Source of the DNA: Candidatus Roizmanbacteria bacterium
Lineage (GTDB): Bacteria > Patescibacteriota > Microgenomatia > UBA1406
NCBI GenBank assembly: GCA_024653645.1
Contig: JANLHK010000057.1
Coordinates: 1-6,841 of the forward strand
DNA length: 6,841 bases
Direction of reading: 5' to 3'
Position numbers and translations under genes: made by a program. This document shows, one piece after another, positions 1-5,414 of this stretch (position 1 is its first letter; each line of letters begins with the position of its first letter). The notes beneath the pieces are model-generated. The model was not told where the DNA came from and ran no database searches. It was given only the letters and a program-made list of their open reading frames with translations.

Positions 1-945
1 GTGTGCAGCAATTGAGCCACGGTGATTGTCTGCTATACGCGCTGCAATGGCTAGTCCCAACCCAAATCCATCAGCATCTTTTTTGGTGCGTGCCTTATCA
101 GCCCGATAAAAACGATCAAAAATATGCGGCACATCTTCTTGACTGATGCCCATACCCTCGTCATGAATACCAACCTCTACCATGCCATCTGTTTTATGCG
201 CCTCAACAATAATCGTCTTTTTATGCGGAGAATACTTAACAGCATTATCAAGTACAATAGTAAACAACTCAATGAGCGCACTCATATCTCCCCGTACCGC
301 TAATTCGGAAATGGTCACTTCTGTCGTGATTTTTTTTCGTGCCAAAGACGGTTTTACATTCTGCAGTGCTGCATCAACCACCTCGTGCAGTGAAACCTTT
401 TCATAACGGGGAACCACCTGCTCATATTGGGCCAGCAGCAGCAAACGATTGGTTAGTAACTCCAGTTTATCGACATCACGCAAACTCTCTTGCATGACTT
501 CTTTTGCCTGCACCATAGTCAATTTTTTATCACGCAAATTGACCTCTATGCCACTTTTCAGTGAAGTCAGGGGAGTGCGAAGCTCATGAGATGCATCGCT
601 GACGAACTGATACTGCTCATCCATCATTTCCTGTATCGGTTTTAAGGTCTTCGTTGCCAAGAAATAGGCTGAGGCTCCTGACACGATAAAAATACAGGCA
701 TTAATAATACCCAGTCGAACCAGCAAACGCTGCTTAATCTCATCAATGAGCGCCGGATCAAAGGCCATCATATTCGGTCCACCTCTTGGTGCCAGTGGCA
801 ACTCGGCACGGACCCTCTGCATATGTTCAAAACGATCAAGCTCAAAAGTCAGTACCCGATATATGGCTGTGCTAAAGGCCAGGCTGATACACATGACAAT
901 CAGCAGGTACCAGCCGGTTAACTTGAGGCGTGCTGAGTTAAACAT
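1..945 (-). CDS. Membrane sensor histidine kinase of a two-component system (C-terminus cut by window edge)
   Basis: Autophosphorylating sensor kinase, presumably the partner of the response regulator just upstream. I translated 315 codons from the ATG at 945; the frame is still open at base 1. Visible order: membrane segment at about residues 10-31, an outside loop of about 45 residues, a second membrane segment at about 77-97, a H-box FVSDASHELRTPL with phospho-acceptor His120, then HATPase motifs: N-box LDNAVKYSP (Asn234), G1 DEGMGI (261-267 region), F-box IFDRFYRAD (275-283) and G2 GFGLGLAIA (293-301). Only the last few dozen residues should be missing. Only about 22 residues join the second membrane segment to the H-box, so there is no full HAMP domain. 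The start is firm: an in-frame TAA lies two codons upstream (949-951). It begins 7 bp after the regulator's stop. The signal sensed cannot be told from the sequence. Confidence 0.95.
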   Translation of the reverse strand, partial: MFNSARLKLTGWYLLIVMCISLAFSTAIYRVLTFELDRFEHMQRVRAELPLAPRGGPNMMAFDPALIDEIKQRLLVRLGIINACIFIVSGASAYFLATKTLKPIQEMMDEQYQFVSDASHELRTPLTSLKSGIEVNLRDKKLTMVQAKEVMQESLRDVDKLELLTNRLLLLAQYEQVVPRYEKVSLHEVVDAALQNVKPSLARKKITTEVTISELAVRGDMSALIELFTIVLDNAVKYSPHKKTIIVEAHKTDGMVEVGIHDEGMGISQEDVPHIFDRFYRADKARTKKDADGFGLGLAIAARIADNHRGSIAAH

Positions 946-951
946 AGGTTA

Positions 952-957
952 ATTATA
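952..957 (-). promoter_or_regulatory. Perfect -10 hexamer directly before the kinase gene
   Basis: TATAAT reads on the minus strand and ends six bases before the kinase ATG (945). It overlaps the stop codon of the response regulator (953-955). A start point 7 bases beyond the hexamer would be the A of the ATG, giving a leaderless kinase mRNA. The -35 region is poor (TTTTGG at 975-980 with a 17-bp spacer). The motif could arise by chance from the codons ATA-TAA, so the call is tentative. Confidence 0.4.
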
Positions 958-1630
958 TCGTTGCAAGTTTGTATCCAAAACCGCGTACGGTATGAATAAG
1001 CGGAGCGTTGCCCACAAAAGGGTCGTCAATTTTACTACGCAAATTTTTAATATATACCTCAATGGTATTGGGAAGTATATCAGCGTCATAGTCCCATACG
1101 TGGCTAATAATTTGTTCTTTGCTCAATATTTGTCCCTGATGGCGCATAAAATACTCCAGGAGTGCATACTCTTTACTGGAAAGTGAGATTGGTATCTGTT
1201 TCCTCGTTACCACAAAATTTTTGGTATCAAGCCGCAAATCTCCCACGGAAAGAATAGTAGCAGCCGTTTCTTTGGGGCGACGAAATAAGGCGCGTATACG
1301 TGCCAGCAACTCCTCAAATGAAAACGGCTTAGCAACGTAATCATCAGCGCCGGCATCAAGTCCTTCAATCTTATCCTTGGTCTGACCCTTTGCGGTCAGC
1401 ATCAGAATGGGGGTTGGTATATCTTTTTTGCGCAATTCACGACACACAGCCATTCCGTCCATATGGGGAAGCATGCGATCAAGAATAATGAGATCGTATT
1501 CCTCGGTAGAAGCCAAATCAAAACCCTCAACTCCATTGTAGCTGATGTCAACCACATAATGTTCCAGCTCAAGTCCTTTTTTAAGCGATAGCGCTATACG
1601 GCGCTCGTCCTCAATGACCAGTATTCTCAT
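953..1630 (-). CDS. OmpR/PhoB-family DNA-binding response regulator
   Basis: Cytoplasmic transcription regulator switched on by phosphorylation from the adjacent kinase. It has 225 residues, the usual size for the family. Receiver domain about 1-118: acidic pocket Glu7-Asp8, phospho-acceptor Asp51 in LILDRMLP, switch Thr79 and conserved Lys101 in AKPF. Winged-helix output domain about 126-225: the recognition-helix region contains NTIEVYIKNLRSKI and the wing ends IHTVRGFGYKL, both typical of OmpR/PhoB proteins. All key receiver residues are present, so it should be active. The gene lies 54 bp downstream of typA and 7 bp upstream of the kinase. A direct repeat and a -10 hexamer sit directly before the ATG, suggesting the pair has its own promoter rather than depending on typA read-through. 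Its overall design resembles CiaR/PhoP-type regulators, but the regulon cannot be named. Confidence 0.97.
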   Translation of the reverse strand: MRILVIEDERRIALSLKKGLELEHYVVDISYNGVEGFDLASTEEYDLIILDRMLPHMDGMAVCRELRKKDIPTPILMLTAKGQTKDKIEGLDAGADDYVAKPFSFEELLARIRALFRRPKETAATILSVGDLRLDTKNFVVTRKQIPISLSSKEYALLEYFMRHQGQILSKEQIISHVWDYDADILPNTIEVYIKNLRSKIDDPFVGNAPLIHTVRGFGYKLATI

Positions 1631-1637
1631 ACGCTCC

Positions 1638-1643
1638 AGTATA
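1638..1643 (-). promoter_or_regulatory. -10 hexamer of the response regulator gene
   Basis: TATACT reads on the minus strand and ends seven bases before the ATG at 1630, so transcription would begin at or next to the start codon. A GGAG lies at 1634-1637 but only three bases from the ATG, too close for a normal Shine-Dalgarno. The matching -35 position (1661-1666) reads CAGCTA, unlike the consensus, as expected for an activator-dependent promoter; the direct repeat described separately covers this position. Confidence 0.55.
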
Positions 1644-1652
1644 AACCAAAAA

Positions 1653-1669
1653 CTGAAGAATAGCTGAAG
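1653..1669 (-). promoter_or_regulatory. Direct repeat CTTCAG-N5-CTTCAG, likely response-regulator operator
   Basis: On the minus strand CTTCAG occurs at 1669-1664 and again at 1658-1653, a period of 11 bp, close to one helical turn. The second copy ends nine bases before the -10 at 1643. OmpR/PhoB proteins bind as head-to-tail dimers to direct repeats of this period, placed over the -35 position of genes they activate. The simplest reading is autoregulation by the regulator encoded just downstream; binding is inferred, not shown. Confidence 0.55.
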
Positions 1670-1684
1670 GCGTGTCCGTTACTT

Positions 1685-3517
1685 TTAGTTTTTCTTGTTC
1701 CGGTCGGCAACACGACGTTGGGTAAGGGAAAGAATGCGCTTTCGGATACGAAGCGACTGGGGGGTAACCTCCAATAATTCATCATCATCAATAAAATCAA
1801 GCGATTGTTCAAGGCTTAATATGGTGGGAGTCGTAACGCTCACGGAAACTCCTTCTCCCGATGAACGGTTGTTGGTCAGCTGCTTAGCTTTGGTTGCATT
1901 TACCTCGACATCATGCTGTTTGCTGGCAACACCAATAACCATACCCTCATATAACTCAGTACCCACTCCGACGAATAAGGCTCCGCGCTCTTGGGCATTG
2001 GCCAGGCCGTAGGAAAGCGCCGTACCTGCCTTAACCGCAACGAGCGCACCATTGCGTATTTGTTTCATATCCGCACCCCGTGGCTCATAGCCTAAAAAGT
2101 AGCTATTCATAATGGCTGTTCCGCGAGATGAAGTAAGTAAGGCATTACGTACACCCAGAAGATTTTTGCTCGCAATTTTGTACACCAATGCTGTTTTCTC
2201 TCCACGCTCAGCTCGCATATCAAGCATCGCGCCTTTGCGTTTACCCAACTCTTCACTCACCACTCCGACATACGGGTTATCAACCTCAATGGTAACTTCC
2301 TCATAGGGCTCATTCACTTTCCCATCGATCGTTTTAAGCACTACCTGCGGCTTTGATACTTCAAATTCATATCCTTCACGACGCATTTCTTCAATGAGTA
2401 CTGCCAAATGCAACTCACCTCGGCCGTATACGATAAATCCAGAAGATTGAGTATCTTCTTCTATACGCAGACCAATATTAGTTTCTTTTTCTTTAAGTAG
2501 ACGCTCTTTCAATTGGCGTGATGTGCCATAGGTACCCTCATGGCCGGCAAACGGACTGGTGTTGGGGGATATGGATATCTTAATCGTTGGCTCGCTGACG
2601 CTGATGGAGGGAAGTCCTATAGGGGAAGCGGGATCGGTAATGGTCATACCAATAGTCAGTTCGCTAATACCCGCAATGGTGGCAATATCACCTGATGGCA
2701 CTTCATCAACCTCTACCCGTCCTAAACCAGCAGTAGTATACAATTTCTGTATGCGATACGAACCGACTACTTTGTCATCCGATACCAGCGCTACCTGCTG
2801 ATTTTTTCGAATAATCCCTTGGTGTACTCGCCCTATACAGAGTTTGCCTACATATGAATCGCTCGCAATGGATGAAATCAACAATTGCAACGGTTTATCC
2901 ATATCAACTGAACTATTGGGAATTTCTGTAAGCAGTATGTCCAGCAGGGGACTGGTGTCACCGGGCATATCAGACGTGTACGCTTCAGGTAAGGTGGTAA
3001 ATACTTTGCCGTCGCGTCCGACCGCATACAAAGTGACAAAGTTCAATGCGGAATCATCGTCCGCCAATTCCAGAAAGAGGTTTTCCACTTCAGTCAGTAC
3101 TTCTTGTGGGCGCGCATCTTTTTTATCAATCTTATTAATAATAAGGATTATTTTCAGATGGGCAGCCAGTGCCTGCTTCAGCACGAATTTCGTTTGAGGA
3201 AGGGGACCTTCTGCTGCGTCTACCAATAATATAGCTCCTGCAGCCATGTTAATGGTGCGCTCTACCTCACCGCCAAAGTCAGCGTGGCCGGGAGTATCAA
3301 TGATATTAATTTTCGTGTCTTTATAAAAAACCGAGGTATTCTTAGCCAAAATAGTAATGCCTTTTTCTCGCTCCAGGTCATTGGAGTCCATAATCAGCTC
3401 CTGAGACATTTCACGCTGATTGTCGCGGAAGGTATGGGTTTGCTTCAATAGCGCATCAACCAAGGTGGTTTTACCGTGGTCGACGTGGGCAATAATAGCA
3501 ATATTACGTATTTCCAT
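1685..3517 (-). CDS. typA: Translational GTPase TypA/BipA
   Basis: Ribosome-binding GTPase of the EF-G/LepA superfamily; known members assist 50S subunit assembly and growth in the cold or under stress. The 610 residues match the family's usual length. G domain about 1-200: G1 AHVDHGKT (10-17), switch I EKGITI (51-56), G3 DTPGH (74-78), G4 NKID (128-131). A beta-barrel domain II follows at about 205-300, then the EF-G-III-like domain with the diagnostic GHEGTYGTSRQL (325-336) and GRGELHLAVLIEEMRREGYE (365-384), then the EF-G-V-like domain with PYVGVVSEELGKRKGAM (415-431). The TypA-specific C-terminal domain at about 480-610 contains YEPRGADMKQIRNGAL and the end signature FIDDDELLEVTPQSLRIRKR. 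These last motifs separate it from EF-G and LepA. It stands 70 bp downstream of the foldase gene; no Shine-Dalgarno precedes the ATG, but an extended -10 lies close by. Confidence 0.98.
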   Translation of the reverse strand: MEIRNIAIIAHVDHGKTTLVDALLKQTHTFRDNQREMSQELIMDSNDLEREKGITILAKNTSVFYKDTKINIIDTPGHADFGGEVERTINMAAGAILLVDAAEGPLPQTKFVLKQALAAHLKIILIINKIDKKDARPQEVLTEVENLFLELADDDSALNFVTLYAVGRDGKVFTTLPEAYTSDMPGDTSPLLDILLTEIPNSSVDMDKPLQLLISSIASDSYVGKLCIGRVHQGIIRKNQQVALVSDDKVVGSYRIQKLYTTAGLGRVEVDEVPSGDIATIAGISELTIGMTITDPASPIGLPSISVSEPTIKISISPNTSPFAGHEGTYGTSRQLKERLLKEKETNIGLRIEEDTQSSGFIVYGRGELHLAVLIEEMRREGYEFEVSKPQVVLKTIDGKVNEPYEEVTIEVDNPYVGVVSEELGKRKGAMLDMRAERGEKTALVYKIASKNLLGVRNALLTSSRGTAIMNSYFLGYEPRGADMKQIRNGALVAVKAGTALSYGLANAQERGALFVGVGTELYEGMVIGVASKQHDVEVNATKAKQLTNNRSSGEGVSVSVTTPTILSLEQSLDFIDDDELLEVTPQSLRIRKRILSLTQRRVADRNKKN

Positions 3518-3527
3518 AGAAGGGAAA

Positions 3528-3536
3528 AGTATATCA
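3528..3536 (-). promoter_or_regulatory. Extended -10 upstream of typA
   Basis: TGATATACT on the minus strand fits the extended -10 pattern TG-N-TATAAT, with the hexamer TATACT at 3533-3528 ending ten bases before the typA ATG. The predicted 5' leader is only about 3-4 bases and contains no Shine-Dalgarno (the bases before ATG are pyrimidine-rich). No -35 match is seen at the proper spacing, which an extended -10 can do without. Confidence 0.45.
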
Positions 3537-3548
3537 TACTAATAACAA

Positions 3549-3569
3549 CTATACTACCCGCAGTATCAG
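3549..3569. repeat. Small inverted repeat in the typA upstream region
   Basis: ATACT (3551-3555) and AGTAT (3562-3566) are perfect arms around a 6-base loop; two further pairs (CT and AG) extend the stem past one unpaired base. It lies at the -35 position of the proposed typA promoter. There is no T-run on either side, so it is not a rho-independent terminator; it could be an operator or chance. Confidence 0.25.
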
Positions 3570-3587
3570 TTTTGAGGTGACTGCAGA

Positions 3588-4265
3588 TTAGTAGTTTTTG
3601 ATTTTAGCCTCTTTTTTGATCTTCTCAAGCCAATCCTGTACGGCCTTGCTGAATTTCTGAGATTTCAGCATCTCACGTACCTGATTGCGCTGGTCAGTCT
3701 CAGTACCGCCGCCCTGGGCGAGCTGTTCTTGATTCTGTGCAATATACTCGTCAATTTCTTTCTCACTGACTGCATTTTTTGAAGCAAGCAGTTGTTCAAC
3801 ACCCTTTTGGAGCCTGATATTCTGTTCAAGGTACGTTCGATCAATGCCCTGCATGGTAAGCAGGTCCTCAAGCTTCTGTCCTTGAGATGAAAGCTGTGTT
3901 TCAAGCTTTTTTATTTCCGCATCAACCGTCTTTTGGTCAACGGTAATTTTGTTTTCACTGAGCTTTTGCTCAACTAATTTGCGAGTTACTAAATTGTCCA
4001 TAACCTGCTTGCCGCTCATGGTTTCCAACTCCTGATAGTACTCCATGCGGGTGATCGGAGAACCATTGACCGTTGCTACGACCAAATAGCGTGATAACAT
4101 AACCAAAAGCAATGCTAATACCGCAATACCACCACCCATTACTATCATTCTGGGGGATACTTTTTTGAGTCCATTTTGAACTGCCATCGGGCTGGCAACT
4201 GATGAAGAAACGGTCGTTTTCTTCGCAGACCGTGATTGCGCTTTGGATGTTTTTTTATTTGCCAT
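3588..4265 (-). CDS. Membrane-anchored SurA-N-like foldase/chaperone without a PPIase domain
   Basis: Probable extracytoplasmic folding helper. From the ATG at 4265 it has 225 residues. A basic Lys/Ser/Thr-rich cytoplasmic tail fills about 1-39, followed by one membrane segment at about 40-63 (IVMGGGIAVLALLLVML). Next comes the SurA/PrsA N-domain hallmark VATVNGSPITRMEYYQEL (63-80), then a helical region with LVTRKLVEQKL (92-102), KITVDQKTVDAEIKKL (106-121) and VSEKEIDEYIAQNQEQL (166-182), ending in a charged helix. No parvulin isomerase domain is inserted in the helical part, so it is expected to be a chaperone or holdase rather than an isomerase. No lipobox Cys follows the membrane segment, so it is not a lipoprotein. 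A start 20 codons upstream (4325) is possible, but it would overlap ruvC and lie upstream of the likely promoter, and its extra residues look unlike protein N-termini. The client proteins are unknown. Confidence 0.85.
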   Translation of the reverse strand: MANKKTSKAQSRSAKKTTVSSSVASPMAVQNGLKKVSPRMIVMGGGIAVLALLLVMLSRYLVVATVNGSPITRMEYYQELETMSGKQVMDNLVTRKLVEQKLSENKITVDQKTVDAEIKKLETQLSSQGQKLEDLLTMQGIDRTYLEQNIRLQKGVEQLLASKNAVSEKEIDEYIAQNQEQLAQGGGTETDQRNQVREMLKSQKFSKAVQDWLEKIKKEAKIKNY

Positions 4266-4271
4266 GTGTGC

Positions 4272-4299
4272 ATTGTAGCACAAGCGTCGTGCAGAGCAA
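4272..4299 (-). promoter_or_regulatory. Promoter of the foldase gene
   Basis: On the minus strand TACAAT (4277-4272) is preceded by TG one base upstream (TGCTACAAT), an extended -10, and by TTGCTC (4299-4294) as a partial -35 match with a 16-bp spacer. The hexamer ends six bases before the ATG at 4265, predicting a leaderless transcript starting at that codon. This supports 4265 rather than 4325 as the start. Confidence 0.55.
4278..4292. repeat. Imperfect palindrome between the divergent promoters
   Basis: GCAC (4278-4281) and GTGC (4289-4292) are inverted arms around a 7-base centre, lying in the -10/-35 spacer of the foldase promoter and upstream of the ruvC -10. It might be an operator for either gene. 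It does not match the common LexA boxes (CTGT-N8-ACAG or CGAAC-N4-GTTCG). With four-base arms, chance is a real possibility. Confidence 0.2.
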
Positions 4300-4306
4300 G
4301 GGGAAA

Positions 4307-4312
4307 TATGAT
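4307..4312 (+). promoter_or_regulatory. -10 hexamer of ruvC
   Basis: TATGAT ends eleven bases before the ruvC ATG, so the expected leader is about 4 bases with no room for a Shine-Dalgarno. The -35 position (4284-4289, GCGTCG with a 17-bp spacer) does not match consensus. It probably drives ruvC, ruvA, ruvB and perhaps the oxidoreductase gene, since no terminator separates them. Confidence 0.4.
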
Positions 4313-4323
4313 ACCGTGTAGGC

Positions 4324-4827
4324 ATGTCAAAAAAGACTCATCCGCACTGCATAGTAGGCATTGATCCGGGTATCGGCAGAACCGGGTATGCTTTTTTGCA
4401 AAAAGACGAGGAAGGCGTCATTACACCCCGAGCGTACGGCTGCATCGAAACCAGCACTAAAAAAACCCACGAACAGCGTTTTCATGACATCTATGACACG
4501 CTTACCGCGCTTATCAAGAAATATCAGCCGCAGGCCATGGCCATGGAGGATATTTTTATGAATAAAAACCAAAAAACCATCATTAGTGTAGGTCAGGCGC
4601 AGGGAGTGCTCATGCTGGCAGCAGCCACCTATCATTTGCCGGTTATTCATCTCACCCCTCCGCAAATTAAGATGGCGCTGACCGGGTATGGCCACGCCGA
4701 AAAAGGACAGGTGGAGCGCATGGTCATGACGTACCTGAACCTTGAAACCGCGCCAACCCTTGATGACACGTCTGACGCCATCGCCTGTGCGCTCGCCTGC
4801 CTGTACATAAACCCGTCACTGATGTAA
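4324..4827 (+). CDS. ruvC: Holliday junction endonuclease RuvC
   Basis: Resolvase that cuts four-way DNA junctions by paired nicks after RuvAB branch migration, in homologous recombination and repair. The 167 residues fit the family. RNase H-like fold with all four metal-binding acids in place: Asp14 in GIDPG, Glu75 in AMEDIF, and Asp148 and Asp151 in DDTSDAIACAL. The DNA-contact segment PPQIKMALTGYGHAEKGQV (112-130) keeps the conserved lysines (Lys116, Lys127). IISVGQAQGV (86-95) is also typical. The start is firm: an in-frame TGA lies five codons upstream and no other start codon intervenes. It is the first gene of the rightward block, transcribed away from the foldase gene 58 bp off, and is followed 14 bp later by ruvA. 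No Shine-Dalgarno is visible. Confidence 0.98.
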   Translation: MSKKTHPHCIVGIDPGIGRTGYAFLQKDEEGVITPRAYGCIETSTKKTHEQRFHDIYDTLTALIKKYQPQAMAMEDIFMNKNQKTIISVGQAQGVLMLAAATYHLPVIHLTPPQIKMALTGYGHAEKGQVERMVMTYLNLETAPTLDDTSDAIACALACLYINPSLM

Positions 4828-4830
4828 AAT
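4825..4830 (+). promoter_or_regulatory. Possible internal -10 before ruvA
   Basis: TAAAAT starts on the ruvC stop codon and ends eleven bases before the ruvA ATG, the same spacing as at ruvC. No -35 element stands out, and part of the match is forced by the TAA stop, so this may be chance. It is noted because ruvA lacks any Shine-Dalgarno. Confidence 0.2.
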
Positions 4831-4841
4831 ACCAACCATAC

Positions 4842-5414
4842 ATGATAGGCAAACTCACCGGAACCATTAGTGATCACTTCTCTGATTCCTTGGTGGTGGA
4901 TACCGTAAGTGGCGTTGGATACCAGGTATTTGTCTCAAAAGAAACACTCCTGACAACCAAAGATGACTCGCCAATTACCCTCTATATCCATACTCATGTG
5001 CGTGAATCAGAATTGTCGCTCTATGGGTTTTCCTCAAAAAATGAATTGATGCTGTTTACGATTCTTCTGGATGTTTCAGGCATTGGTCCCAAGTCGGCGT
5101 TGGCTATTGTGAACCACGGACCCATCGAAGACTTATATACCGCCATCCAAAAACAGAATCTCGCCTACTTTTCAACCATGAAGGGCGTGGGGACCAAAAC
5201 AGCTCAAAAAATACTACTGGAGCTTTCATCTAAATTTGGCACTCATTTCTCACTTGACGACGCGATGAATCCAGTCGCAGATGAGCTCACTGAGGCACTC
5301 ACCAACCTGGGTTTTCAAAAAAGTGAAATCATCAAGGCCATACAAAAGGTCAAACCGACCGGCACCTTAGAAGAAAAAATTGCCCAATGTCTGCAGTTGC
5401 TAGCACGAGCATGA
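4842..5414 (+). CDS. ruvA: Holliday junction branch-migration complex subunit RuvA
   Basis: Junction-binding subunit: tetramers hold the four-way junction open and dock the RuvB motor rings. It has 190 residues, the standard size. The OB-fold domain I spans about 1-63, starting MIGKLTGTI and ending VRESELSLYGF, where acidic Glu55 and Glu57 lie at the place of the strand-separating pin of known RuvA proteins. Two helix-hairpin-helix motifs form domain II: VSGIGPKSALAIV (78-90) and MKGVGTKTAQKILLEL (113-128). After a flexible linker (about 131-144) the RuvB-binding domain III covers about 145-190, with EALTNLGFQKSEIIKAI. The ATG is 14 bp after the ruvC stop and no Shine-Dalgarno precedes it; a TAAAAT overlaps the ruvC stop. 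Its TGA overlaps the ruvB ATG, so the two are probably translated together. Confidence 0.98.
   Translation: MIGKLTGTISDHFSDSLVVDTVSGVGYQVFVSKETLLTTKDDSPITLYIHTHVRESELSLYGFSSKNELMLFTILLDVSGIGPKSALAIVNHGPIEDLYTAIQKQNLAYFSTMKGVGTKTAQKILLELSSKFGTHFSLDDAMNPVADELTEALTNLGFQKSEIIKAIQKVKPTGTLEEKIAQCLQLLARA

Noticed and set aside
182..1186. Plus-strand open frames opposite the kinase and regulator (182-406, 746-952, 992-1186)
   Set aside because: Antisense shadows of two strongly supported genes.
1634..1637. GGAG as Shine-Dalgarno of the response regulator
   Set aside because: Only three bases from the ATG and directly after the -10, so it would probably not be transcribed.
1627..1812. Open frame on the minus strand overlapping the end of typA
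   Set aside because: It is a shifted reading of the typA 3' end and spacer; no recognisable motif, and typA is intact in its own frame.
1695..3197. Several plus-strand open frames (1695-2012, 2112-2306, 2559-2801, 2844-3197)
   Set aside because: All lie antisense within typA, with no family motifs and composition expected from the complement of a coding gene.
3565..3587. Possible terminator after the foldase gene (CAGT and ACTG arms)
   Set aside because: Only four-base arms around a long loop and no T-run on the minus strand, so it does not look like a rho-independent terminator.
4266..4325. Upstream in-frame ATG for the foldase gene adding twenty residues
   Set aside because: It overlaps the start of ruvC, lies upstream of the best -10, and puts Cys/Arg/His-rich text before an otherwise typical MANKK start.
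5387..5410. Upstream in-frame ATG for ruvB adding eight residues
   Set aside because: It lies inside the end of ruvA; the start at 5411 gives the classic ATGA overlap and matches the family's N-terminus.
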